Shown here: positions 17,618 to 25,449 of the stretch, piece after piece | Numbering within the stretch: the first letter of the stretch is position 1 | Layout: each line of letters opens with the position of its first letter | Source of the DNA: Deltaproteobacteria bacterium | Lineage (GTDB): Bacteria; Desulfobacterota; Binatia; Binatales; Binataceae | DNA: 64,000 nt | Reading direction: 5' to 3' | Assembly: GCA_021794015.1 (NCBI GenBank) | Contig: JAJYRQ010000010.1 | Location: 1 to 64,000, forward strand | Translations under genes and position numbers: made by a program | The notes under the pieces: model-generated | Told to the model about the DNA's origin: nothing | What the model saw: the letters and a program-made list of their open reading frames with translations, nothing else | Databases searched by the model: none

Positions 17618-19600
17618 TCAGCGCCGGCCACTGGCGGTCGGCGCCAGCAGCCGCGTTGAGTTCAGCAGAAAGGCCAGCTCCGAGGCGACGTGAATGAACG
17701 CGGCCGCCACCGGGTGAAGCAATCGGGCGGCTGCCAGCACCAATCCGGCCGCGTCCACCGCCAGGGTTCCCACGAAGTTTTGGCGGATAATGCGCCGGCA
17801 TCGCCTGGCCAGCGCGAACATCTCGGCCACTTTCGCGAGATCGTTGCCGATTAGCACCACGTCGGCGCACTCCCGCGCCAACTCCGTACCCGAACCCATC
17901 GCGATCCCGACGTCGGCCCGGGTCAGCGCCGGGCCGTCGTTGATCCCGTCGCCGACCATCGCCACCGTTTTTCCATGCGCTTTGAGGCCATCGATCCACC
18001 TAAGCTTTTCCTCCGGCAAAAGCCTGGCCGCCACCTGCTTCACTCCCAGCCGGCGGCCGATCCAATCGCCCACCGCGGCCGAGTCGCCGGTAAGGAGCAC
18101 GGTGAGCAAGCCGGCCTGGTCGAGCGCCGCAACCATAGGGGCGGCCTGCGGGCGCAGCGCATCGCTGAGCGCAAGCGCGCCGAGCAGCACGCCGTTGCGC
18201 GCCACCAGCACCTGGGCGCACCCGACGGCCGGCTCCGGCAAGGCCGCAACGTCCACCCCCTTTGCCGCCAGAAAATCCCGGCTGCCGACCACCAGGCAAG
18301 CCTCGCCGGCCTTGGCAATAACCCCGCGGCCGGGTTCACTCTCAAAGTCGTCAGCGGCCGAAACGGCCAGCGCCATCTCTTGCGCCTTGTCCACAATGGC
18401 TCGGGCCAGCGGATGCTCGGACGGCCACTCGGCACTCGCCGCTGCCGCAACAAGCTCCTCGGGCGCCACCCCCGCAACCGCGGACACTTCAACCACCCTG
18501 GGCCGGCCAACCGTCAGCGTGCCGGTCTTGTCCAGCACAACCGTGTCGACCCGGGCAAGCAGCTCCATGTAAAGGCCGCCCTTGAAGACCACGCCCTGGC
18601 GCGCGGCCTGCCCGATCGCCCCGAGGATCGCCAGCGGCGTTCCGGCCGCGATTCCGCAGGCCCCGGCCACGATAATCGTCGATATGGTCGCGCGCGCGTC
18701 GTGCGTTGCGATAAGCGTGGCCGCCGCGCACGCCAGGGCAAAGTAAACCACGTACCCTGCCAGCCGATCGGCGGTTTTCTGGACCGGCGCCCTGGACCGC
18801 TCCGCACCTTCCACCGCCTCGATAATCCTGCCAAAGGCAGTGTCGCGTCCGACCGCCGTTGCCCGCACCTCCAGGACACCCGAGTGATTGACCGTGCCCG
18901 CGTAGACCGGCGCGCCCGCGCTCTTCTCCACCGGCATCGATTCGCCCGTAACCGACGACTCGTCCACAAACGAGTGCCCCGCAGCCACCAGGCCGTCCAC
19001 CGGCACCCGCGCGCCGGGCCGCACGACCGCCAACTCGCCGGCACAGACTTCGCCGGCCGGAACCGAGACCAAGTCGCCGCCCCGCCGCACCAGCGCCGCG
19101 TCGGGCAGAAAATCGACCAGCGCGGCGATCGCCCTGCGCCCGCGCTCAAGCGTAAGGTCCTCGAGCAGCTCCGCAACCAGCACAAACAGCGTCATCACCA
19201 GCGCCGTGAAAAACTCGCCCACGACCAGAGCCGCCGCCAGCGCGATGCTCATCGACAGTTCCATCGTCATCCGCCGCGCCGCCAGCGAGCGCGCGGCGCT
19301 TAGCCCGATCGGGTAGCCGGCCAAAAGCGTGGCGCCCAGCGCGATAAAATCGAAGCTTGCAAAGCCGCGCCACAAGCCCGCCCAACTCGCTGCAACACCG
19401 GCGCTCGCCAGCGCAATCCTCCACAGCGCCGCAGGCTTAAGCGCCCGGCCATCGCGCCTGGCCTCGGCCGGGTCGCGCGGATACTGCAGCCCGCCTGGCT
19501 GGCCGGTCTCGCCAAGACCGGCCGCGCCGGGCAGAGGCTCGACTGTCGCCCCAGCGCCGCTTTGGCCAGCGGCGAAAATGACGTTCCCAGCTTCCTCCAT
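17618..19600 (-). CDS. P1B-type metal-transporting ATPase (atypical membrane motif)
   Basis: A 660-residue P-type ATPase. Domain marks are the actuator TGES (about 218), the phosphorylation site DKTGTLT (D357), HP in SEHPLARA, TGDS and GDGIND. The helix that normally carries Cys-Pro-Cys reads GACGIAAGTP (residues 313-322), with no proline between, so the metal site differs from classical CopA/ZntA. There is no N-terminal metal-binding CxxC domain. It lies 7 nt after an RcnR-like regulator with Ni/Co-type ligands, so nickel or cobalt export is inferred, not proven. Confidence 0.85.
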   Translation of the reverse strand: MEEAGNVIFAAGQSGAGATVEPLPGAAGLGETGQPGGLQYPRDPAEARRDGRALKPAALWRIALASAGVAASWAGLWRGFASFDFIALGATLLAGYPIGLSAARSLAARRMTMELSMSIALAAALVVGEFFTALVMTLFVLVAELLEDLTLERGRRAIAALVDFLPDAALVRRGGDLVSVPAGEVCAGELAVVRPGARVPVDGLVAAGHSFVDESSVTGESMPVEKSAGAPVYAGTVNHSGVLEVRATAVGRDTAFGRIIEAVEGAERSRAPVQKTADRLAGYVVYFALACAAATLIATHDARATISTIIVAGACGIAAGTPLAILGAIGQAARQGVVFKGGLYMELLARVDTVVLDKTGTLTVGRPRVVEVSAVAGVAPEELVAAAASAEWPSEHPLARAIVDKAQEMALAVSAADDFESEPGRGVIAKAGEACLVVGSRDFLAAKGVDVAALPEPAVGCAQVLVARNGVLLGALALSDALRPQAAPMVAALDQAGLLTVLLTGDSAAVGDWIGRRLGVKQVAARLLPEEKLRWIDGLKAHGKTVAMVGDGINDGPALTRADVGIAMGSGTELARECADVVLIGNDLAKVAEMFALARRCRRIIRQNFVGTLAVDAAGLVLAAARLLHPVAAAFIHVASELAFLLNSTRLLAPTASGRR

Positions 19601-19607
19601 CGCGCGC

Positions 19608-19886
19608 CTACTTCAAAAACGCGTAGACCACATCGATAAGCTCCTGGGCGGCACGAGCCTGCTCCGACTCGGGTCTCTCATCGGGATTGAGCACGTGGAA
19701 GCGGATATGTCCCTCGATAAGCTCGGCCATCAGGCCGTTCAGCGCTCCCCGGCAGGCCGCAGCCGTGTGCAGGATGGCGAAGCAATTTCCCGCCTGCTCG
19801 ATGGCCCGCTCGATAGCGTCCACCTGGCCGCGGATGCGCCGGATACGGTTGAGCAGCTTTTGTTTGTCGCGCACGATATGGGCCAT
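19608..19886 (-). CDS. CsoR/RcnR/FrmR-family metal-sensing repressor
   Basis: A 92-residue all-helical DUF156 repressor. ATG 19886 gives the family start MAHIVRDKQKLLNRIRRIRG. The ligand pattern is His3, Cys35, His60 and His64, the set described for the E. coli Ni/Co sensor RcnR rather than for copper CsoR or formaldehyde FrmR. It precedes the metal ATPase by 7 nt in one operon and should derepress it when metal binds. The leader carries an inverted repeat at 19948-19959 that could be its operator. Confidence 0.88.
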   Translation of the reverse strand: MAHIVRDKQKLLNRIRRIRGQVDAIERAIEQAGNCFAILHTAAACRGALNGLMAELIEGHIRFHVLNPDERPESEQARAAQELIDVVYAFLK

Positions 19887-20222
19887 TTTCCAGCCTCCGG
19901 CGCCTACCCGCGCCACCTCCCGCGCGAACCGACGCGTGACCGATACCTTACCCTGGTAATTTATTTGTTGCAACCGGCCCCACGGGGCATCGCCGCCCCG
20001 GCCTCTTCCCAGCCAGGACGCTCGGGCTGCACGCTTTAAGATTGCGCTGGAAAGGGATCGACCTTGGGTCTAGACTCCGGCTTCGCCAAGCGCGCCTTGG
20101 GCGCCTGGCGGCCGGAGCGAACAGCGGGTGCCGTCGCGGCGGTTTGAGGCGCTGGTCGGCCGCTATCTTTTCCAGCCCGACTTCATCCGGCTAGGCGAAG
20201 AGGTCACGACCAGGGTGGTGGA
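19887..20222. other. Leader and intergenic DNA before the IS3 relic
   Basis: About 336 bp with the operator candidate at 19948-19959 near the left end. The remainder toward 20222 is GC-rich without a recognisable gene and probably includes decayed IS sequence. Confidence 0.35.
19948..19959 (-). promoter_or_regulatory. Inverted repeat, candidate metal-repressor operator
   Basis: The sequence TTACCAGGGTAA (minus strand) has perfect 5-bp arms around 2 bp, in a TA-rich promoter-like stretch about 60 nt before the repressor ATG. FrmR/RcnR operators contain a G-tract inside an inverted repeat. Here the tract is short, so the assignment is tentative. Confidence 0.4.
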
Positions 20223-20395
20223 GACAGCCTGGGCAAGCCCCCCTGCCTCAACCAGCACCTGTTTCTAAGCCTGGACGAAGCGCGCCAAGTCATCGCGGGC
20301 TGGCCGCACGACTGCAACCATTCCCGCCGGCGTTCGAGCCCCGGCGCGCTTACCCCAGTGCAGTTCGGCAACCGGCAAGGGAGCGGTCCGCTTGA
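20223..20395 (+). pseudogene. IS3-family transposase (orfB) C-terminal relic
   Basis: A plus-strand frame starting about 20223 reads CLNQHLFLSLDEARQVI then AGW..DCNHSRRRSSPG and ALTPVQF. This closely follows the end of IS3-family DDE transposases (CLN.H.F.SL.EAR..I..W..DYN..RPHSSLG..TP..F). The front of the gene, including the first two catalytic acids, is missing, and key positions are altered. It lies at the edge of the accessory island at 20500-29991. Confidence 0.8.
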
Positions 20396-20420
20396 GCAAG
20401 CTACGGGCTGCGCGGACCGC
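20383..20420. repeat. 9-bp inverted repeat at the end of the IS3 relic
   Basis: GCGGTCCGC at 20383-20391 is repeated in reverse complement as GCGGACCGC at 20412-20420, with a nested hairpin GCTTG/CAAGC between them (20390-20401). No T-run follows. It could be a remnant of an IS end or simply a structured junction. Confidence 0.5.
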
Positions 20421-20499
20421 CCCCTTGCTCCATCGCCCCATCCGGGGCAAACATCAGCCGACTCTGCTTATGACTGGTAGCAAGCTGGGAAGCAGGCCA

Positions 20500-23400
20500 C
20501 TATGCGGTCGCTCGCCCGGTGACTGCATTTGCCGAGATGTCGAGCAAGACTGCCGGGATGTCCGCGGGCCGGGTCACAACTCGGTACTCCCACTGGCCGT
20601 AAGCACCGTCGGCGTTCACCGCTTCGACCCAGCGTTCAGCGGCCTGCCTTTTCACTTCCTTCAACGGATCGAATCCCTTGACCTCAAGGATGAGATGGAT
20701 CGGCGGCTCGGTCTTCAGTCTCGCGATGAAGTCCGGCATGTAGTCGTGTGGCTGCCCGTTGTGGAAGTACGGAATCGCGAAGCCGAGTCCGTCGTTCTTA
20801 ACGAACGCCTCGACCATCGGATGCGTGTCGATGAAGTAGGCCGCCGACTGCTCCCACTGTGCGGTATCGGCAACGACGTAATTCAGATGGCTGCGCAACA
20901 CCTCGCGCACGCCGCGGCTGGTCCAGAAATCAACCTCAGCCGTGCTGCCCGGGCCGCGCCGCGCCTCATAAATCGGGAGCAGGGGCGCTTCGCCCTGCGA
21001 CGCGTCAGGCTTGATCGCTTCAACCAGGCGCTCGATCACCCATCCGTAGTACGGCGATAGCGCCACGTCGAGGATCTCCGCCGGCGCAACGGGCCGCACT
21101 TTCTCGCGCAGATAACGTTCGACTACTGCCCGTAGTTGGGGAAAGAGCACTTGCGCGGGAGCCTCGCACGAGGGTTGCGCGACGTAATCGCGCGTGAGCG
21201 CCGCCGCCATATCGAAGACCAGCTGCTGAAAACGAAGGCTTTTGCGGTAGGGGTTGAGATCAACCCGCTCGATTCCGCCCGGCCCCGAAAGCGTGTGCCT
21301 GCCCCTGTTGTTCGGCAGCGCCGCTTTCATCTCCGCTTCGGGTGGGATGTTCAGCGGATCAAGCGCGAGCGGCGCGATCGAATCCCAGTTTACGGTCACC
21401 CGATTGCGGATCGCCTGCCGATAGCCCTGAACCCGCGGATATTTGATCTCGAATCGGGCCCTCCCTGGAGCCGGACAAACGTGATGGCGCTTTTCAGACG
21501 GGCGCGCCACCCCTTTGCTTGCCTTGAACGGTACGACCTCGAAGGGCACGCCGAAAACCTTGGCGACCTCCTCGGTGAGCTTACCGTCGCTGCCGACCTC
21601 ATAGCTTGAGCGTCTGAGGCCGCGGCCCACGACTTGCTCGCACAATAGCTGCGACATGAAAGGCCTGAGTCCGACGATGTGGGTCACCGTGTTGCAGTCC
21701 CATCCTTCCGTCAGCATGCCGACGCTCACGATGCAGCGCACGTCGCGCCCCGGTGGATGAAGCGGCTTGTCCAGCTTTTTCGCGAGATCCTCGAAGCCTT
21801 CCGGGTAGATCGGCCGTCCCTGCCTGTCCTTGGGCCAATCGGTCTTGCCGACCACGTCGAGAGTAACCCGCATCCAGGCGGTCTCGTCACTTTTGGGCTG
21901 GCCGGTGTCGGTTTCGTGCACCACCTTGGAATCGACGCGGATCGTGTTGACGCGGCCGTTACTGTTGCGGAAGCCCTCGATTTGCGCCGCTGGAATTCCG
22001 GTGGGAGTCTTACCCTCGGCAAGCCACTCGTAAATGACCTTGGCGACCCGGGTGTTCTTGCAGACGATGATGAAAACCGGCGGACGCGGGTCTTCACGCT
22101 CTCGCTCCCATTGCCGGTGCTGTTCCTCCCACATGCCGGCGAGCATGAGGAGCGGATGCGCCGCCCATTTGACTACTGCCTCGGGCTTAGCGTCACTTCG
22201 CTTCCCACCTCGTTCAGCGGGCGTGAGCTTGGTGAGTATCCATCGCCAGATGTTGAAATAATTTGGAAGCTCTCTGCCGCTGGGATCGCGCACCACGAGC
22301 TGCGGAATTTTCGTGAGGCCGGACTCGATTGCGTCGGTAAGGCCGAAGTCGCTCACGGTCCACGGAAAGATCCGGTTCGTCTCCTGGCCGACGCGACCGA
22401 GAAAGTAGGGTGTGGCGGAAAGATCGGCGCAACAGTTGATCCCGCGAAGCTTGTGAATCTTGTCCAGCCCGTCGATCCAGACCGTCGCTTCTTTGAAGAA
22501 TTCTTCGGCCTCCTCCTCTTCGCCGAACTCCTCCCATTCCGATTCCTCGGCCTCCGGCCGCCGGATGCGATAGGCGTGATGCGCCTCATCGTTGAAGACC
22601 AGGAGATTTCCCTTACCGCGCAGATCCTCACCCAGCACGCGGTTGACCAGCGCAGTCTCACTTTCCACGTAGCGGTACGATCGTATCTGCGCGCGCTTGA
22701 GGTTTCCTTGCTTGTCACGCTCTTCAGTTACAACCTCGATCAGGCCGAGCGCCTTCTGCCGCTCGAACTCCTCGGGTGTGAGATACCGCCGGCCGCGCGC
22801 GACGGTCGTCTTCGGCCCGATCGTGATCGTCTCCCGCACTTCCACGCGCTCGCCGGCCTTGATCACCTTGGCGCTGGTGCCGCCGCCTTGCACCGCCTGC
22901 GGCTCGAAGACGTGCCAGTTGGTGATGAGAACGCGTCCTTTCGTGAGGTCCGGCATCAGATGCTCCGGTACGAGGTCCCGTGTCCGGTAGAGGCTCGCCT
23001 CGCCGCTCTCCGGGTGGAGTTCGCCCAGCCGGCTGCGGATCGTCACGTTAGGGCATACGACCAGGACCGTGTCGGAAAAACGCGCGTCGCTTTTGTCGGC
23101 GACCTTGTTGAGGATGCTCCACGCGGCAAGCATCCCCATCACGGTGGTTTTGCCCGTCCCGGTCGCCATCTTGAGTGCGTACCGGATGAACGCCTTGTAG
23201 CCGTCGTTCTGGCGCTCCTCGCCGGGCGTGTCGAGCGGAACCCTGATCCCCTGGCGGAAGTCGGCGCGCGCTTCCGTCAGGAAGACTATCGTCTCGGCGG
23301 CTTCGAGCTGGGCGAAGAAGAGCCGATGCTGGCGGCCGTCGCGTCGCCAGTACGAGAGCAGGTCGAGCGTGGTGCGCGTAACGCCCGGATAGCCGGCTTC

Positions 23401-23634
23401 GCGCCACTTCTTGACCTCAGCGCGGATTCGGTTGACCAGCTCAAGCGGCGACCATATGCCACGCGCCTCGTGCTCGCTGTCCGCCGCCGGCGCCTTGGGA
23501 TCGCGGTAGAAGTACCCAGCCTCGCGCCTGCCGGGCTTTTTCTCGGGCTCCTCGCCCTCCTCGATGTTCCAATGCCACGCCGGCTCCTCGAACGGCGAGT
23601 TGAGGATCGGCTCCGGTACCTCGTAGTCAGCCAT
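20500..23634 (-). CDS. Type III restriction-type helicase/endonuclease (Res-like)
   Basis: A 1044-residue SF2 helicase-nuclease. Motifs in order are Walker A MATGTGKTT (K162), NDEAHH with D349-H352, SATPYF, and VVGRGLRR (motif VI). Near the C-terminus PD at about 967-968 and EVK at 984-986 form a PD-(D/E)xK nuclease core. This is the Res-type partner of the Mod-like methyltransferase at 25450-28128, although five small genes lie between. Overlap with the DUF2283 gene is 8 nt at its start. ATP-dependent DNA cleavage after methylation failure is the expected role. Confidence 0.9.
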   Translation of the reverse strand: MADYEVPEPILNSPFEEPAWHWNIEEGEEPEKKPGRREAGYFYRDPKAPAADSEHEARGIWSPLELVNRIRAEVKKWREAGYPGVTRTTLDLLSYWRRDGRQHRLFFAQLEAAETIVFLTEARADFRQGIRVPLDTPGEERQNDGYKAFIRYALKMATGTGKTTVMGMLAAWSILNKVADKSDARFSDTVLVVCPNVTIRSRLGELHPESGEASLYRTRDLVPEHLMPDLTKGRVLITNWHVFEPQAVQGGGTSAKVIKAGERVEVRETITIGPKTTVARGRRYLTPEEFERQKALGLIEVVTEERDKQGNLKRAQIRSYRYVESETALVNRVLGEDLRGKGNLLVFNDEAHHAYRIRRPEAEESEWEEFGEEEEAEEFFKEATVWIDGLDKIHKLRGINCCADLSATPYFLGRVGQETNRIFPWTVSDFGLTDAIESGLTKIPQLVVRDPSGRELPNYFNIWRWILTKLTPAERGGKRSDAKPEAVVKWAAHPLLMLAGMWEEQHRQWEREREDPRPPVFIIVCKNTRVAKVIYEWLAEGKTPTGIPAAQIEGFRNSNGRVNTIRVDSKVVHETDTGQPKSDETAWMRVTLDVVGKTDWPKDRQGRPIYPEGFEDLAKKLDKPLHPPGRDVRCIVSVGMLTEGWDCNTVTHIVGLRPFMSQLLCEQVVGRGLRRSSYEVGSDGKLTEEVAKVFGVPFEVVPFKASKGVARPSEKRHHVCPAPGRARFEIKYPRVQGYRQAIRNRVTVNWDSIAPLALDPLNIPPEAEMKAALPNNRGRHTLSGPGGIERVDLNPYRKSLRFQQLVFDMAAALTRDYVAQPSCEAPAQVLFPQLRAVVERYLREKVRPVAPAEILDVALSPYYGWVIERLVEAIKPDASQGEAPLLPIYEARRGPGSTAEVDFWTSRGVREVLRSHLNYVVADTAQWEQSAAYFIDTHPMVEAFVKNDGLGFAIPYFHNGQPHDYMPDFIARLKTEPPIHLILEVKGFDPLKEVKRQAAERWVEAVNADGAYGQWEYRVVTRPADIPAVLLDISANAVTGRATA

Positions 23635-23842
23635 TATTCCTCTGGCGCCTCCTCGGTTGGAGCAGCAGCCGCGTCGAAAAAAACAGGACTTCGAGGTTTT
23701 CGATCTCGCCGCTCGTCGGATCCAGCCGCGCGATCACGTCGTCGCCAAGCTCTTCCGATTCCTGGCCGGCATACGGAGGACGCTTGTCGATATGCAAGAT
23801 GTCCGCCTCGCGGTCGTATCTGAAACTCAGCTTCGCTTCCAT
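23627..23842 (-). CDS. DUF2283 protein
   Basis: A 71-residue protein with the DUF2283 pattern: YDREADILHI then a stretch ending in VIARLDPTSGEIENLEVL, forming a small beta-sheet. Start at ATG 23842 overlaps the end of the upstream PBECR-like gene by 16 nt, and its end overlaps the Res start by 8 nt, so the three are probably translated together. DUF2283 proteins often accompany small toxin-like genes, and an antitoxin role is inferred from position. Confidence 0.85.
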   Translation of the reverse strand: MEAKLSFRYDREADILHIDKRPPYAGQESEELGDDVIARLDPTSGEIENLEVLFFSTRLLLQPRRRQRNNG

Positions 23843-24147
23843 TTGACTTCTCCTTCGGCGAGCCGGCGCGCGATGTAGGCCGCTATCACCCAATGCCGCT
23901 GCGGTGGCCCGCTAACCACCACAACAACGATATGCTTGCAGCCCCGCACTTCAGGATACCATCGTGAGAACAGCCGCGCCGCCGGCAAGCGGATGCTGCG
24001 ACGAACCTGGTCAGGGTCGGCAACCGTCTCGACAACCCGCTCTCGATGCTGGGGCAGCAGGTCCGGATGGCGCTCCGCGATATGGCGTTCCCGCCCTTCG
24101 GTCCATTCAACCCGATCCTTCAGGTACGGGCACGGGAAACGGGTCAT
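23827..24147 (-). CDS. Small putative nuclease/toxin (PBECR-like fold)
   Basis: A 106-residue protein with an alpha-beta layout: HIAERHPDLLPQHRERVVETVADPDQV, then VVVVV strand and HWVIAAYIARR. This pattern resembles the PBECR/Barnase-EndoU-ColicinE5-type nuclease domains found beside DUF2283 genes. A histidine near residue 22 with conserved basic residues could be catalytic. It overlaps the DUF2283 start by 16 nt, a typical toxin-antitoxin arrangement. The assignment is from pattern and context, not from a proven family match. Confidence 0.65.
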   Translation of the reverse strand: MTRFPCPYLKDRVEWTEGRERHIAERHPDLLPQHRERVVETVADPDQVRRSIRLPAARLFSRWYPEVRGCKHIVVVVVSGPPQRHWVIAAYIARRLAEGEVKWKRS

Positions 24148-24326
24148 AACTAAGATCCCTCGCCGCGAGCTACGTCAGCGGCACGCGTCGGATCATTTGT
24201 CCTCCGGGAATTCCGCTGGCCCCCGGCGGTCGTTTTCGTAATTCCTTCAGGCCGTTCACCCCATCAATTCATTGCCGCGATCCTGTGCCGCACCCGACCG
24301 TACCGGCTGAGGTACTTCGGAATCGC

Positions 24327-24944
24327 TCATTTCATTTGGGGCCGTGAGCTATCCGCAATTGCACGGCTCTCGCCCCATGCGATCTCCGTGGCCCGCTCTT
24401 GATCTACTCCCTCCTTTCGCAACTCAACGTACCTGCGGACGGACGGGTCGGTGAGCCTTCGCACAGCCTTTATTTTTGGGTCGGCTAAATCATGGAGCTC
24501 GGTGTCGGTCTTCAAAAACTGCTCGAGCATCTCTTTGAGATCTTCCGCCATCCTGCGTCGGCCTTCGGGCTGAAGAAAGGCCTCGGCGTTCTCACGGAAG
24601 AAATGATGCGCCAGGCGATTTCTCGCGTCGCGACTTCGGACAAGATCCTCTCGGATCTCTGTTGGAACGCTCACGCCCGACTCATCAAGGGACTTAATCA
24701 AGGCGCCCAATGTTTTTTTGAATCCGTTGCCCCAAAGGCTGTCCATGCATCTCTCGTTATCTTGGCCGCGCTTCAGACTAGCTCTTTTCCCAGACTTCCG
24801 AAGCATCGCTCCAATAGCCAAGATGTTGACGATCTCATGTTCGAGACATTGCGCACAGTACAACGCCGTCCCCGCCAGCGCGAATAGTTCGCGGTTTTCC
24901 CGTGAAATGTCATCCTGCGCATCGGTAACCCAATTTGCGACCAT
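24327..24944 (-). CDS. HEPN-like helical protein
   Basis: A 205-residue, mostly helical protein with no firm family name. Residues 105-114 read RDARNRLAHH, giving an R-x4-H pattern (R108, H113), the active site of HEPN ribonucleases. Base composition is visibly lower in GC than the chromosomal genes around the island, suggesting recent transfer. It sits downstream of the second MNT gene, so it could replace the broken HEPN partner there, but spacing is 40 nt or more and the two are not coupled. Confidence 0.6.
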   Translation of the reverse strand: MVANWVTDAQDDISRENRELFALAGTALYCAQCLEHEIVNILAIGAMLRKSGKRASLKRGQDNERCMDSLWGNGFKKTLGALIKSLDESGVSVPTEIREDLVRSRDARNRLAHHFFRENAEAFLQPEGRRRMAEDLKEMLEQFLKTDTELHDLADPKIKAVRRLTDPSVRRYVELRKEGVDQERATEIAWGESRAIADSSRPQMK

Positions 24945-24987
24945 CTTCCTTCACATCGGCTCTTTCACTTTGCCGACCTTTGCGCGG

Positions 24988-25095
24988 TTAAAGTAAGCTC
25001 CTCACCACCATCAGTTCGTTGCCGCAGTTGTCGATCGCCTTGACTGGGCGCAGCCATGCCGCTGTGTCCGCGACTCGCGCCAGGTCATGCCGCAT
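24988..25095 (-). pseudogene. HEPN gene start fused to a copy of the mod 3' end
   Basis: An open frame of 35 codons starts at ATG 25093-25095, overlapping the MNT stop by 11 nt, as HEPN partners of MNT genes often do. It begins RHDLARVADTAAWLR, which resembles N-termini of HEPN proteins. It then switches to VKAIDNCGNELMVVRSLL. That last part matches the end of the Mod protein (ALKVIDDRGNELMVV). The HEPN body is absent. This looks like a deletion junction rather than a working gene. Confidence 0.6.
25004..25041. repeat. 38-bp near-identical direct repeat, copy A
   Basis: Matches 25478-25515 at 35 of 38 positions by eye. Copy B is the true 3' end of mod, and copy A is the matching fragment fused to the HEPN start. 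The two copies bracket the MNT gene at 25085-25441. Confidence 0.85.
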
Positions 25096-25441
25096 GGAGC
25101 AGTTTCCCCGCGCGCAGGACCGTTCCGGGCAGCGATGCTTTCAGGTGGCGCCGAGCGTCGAAGTAGGACTGCGTACAGACCAAGGCGTCGACCGCGCCCG
25201 TGGCTCCGCAACGCCACAGAGTCTCGTACGCGAGCCGGCTGCGGCGCCGCTCGGCCGGAGCGTCGTCACCCACGGCCACCAGCAGGTCATAGTCGCTGTC
25301 CGGGCCGGCGTCACCGCGCGCTTTTGCGCCGAACAGGTAAATCGCAAGGGGATGGTAAGCGTCGGCCAACCGCCGCACGATCTCGGCCAGCTTCGCGTCA
25401 CGCGCGACCAGGTCGCTGTCGGCCTGCTCCGTCACGGCCAT
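25085..25441 (-). CDS. MNT-type nucleotidyltransferase (MntA-like antitoxin)
   Basis: A 118-residue minimal nucleotidyltransferase. The core is G38-A39-x10-D50-x-D52 in FGAKARGD..PDSDYDLLV. MntA antitoxins have G-S at the first two positions, so the serine is replaced by alanine here. Such proteins AMPylate the HEPN toxin encoded next to them, but here the HEPN gene is broken (24988-25095). It starts 8 nt after mod stops. Confidence 0.82.
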   Translation of the reverse strand: MAVTEQADSDLVARDAKLAEIVRRLADAYHPLAIYLFGAKARGDAGPDSDYDLLVAVGDDAPAERRRSRLAYETLWRCGATGAVDALVCTQSYFDARRHLKASLPGTVLRAGKLLHAA

Positions 25442-25449
25442 TCCCCCCC

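Noticed and set aside
21679-23823. Plus-strand open frame of 714 codons
   Set aside because: Antisense to the Res gene, which has all helicase motifs. The shadow has no recognisable domain.
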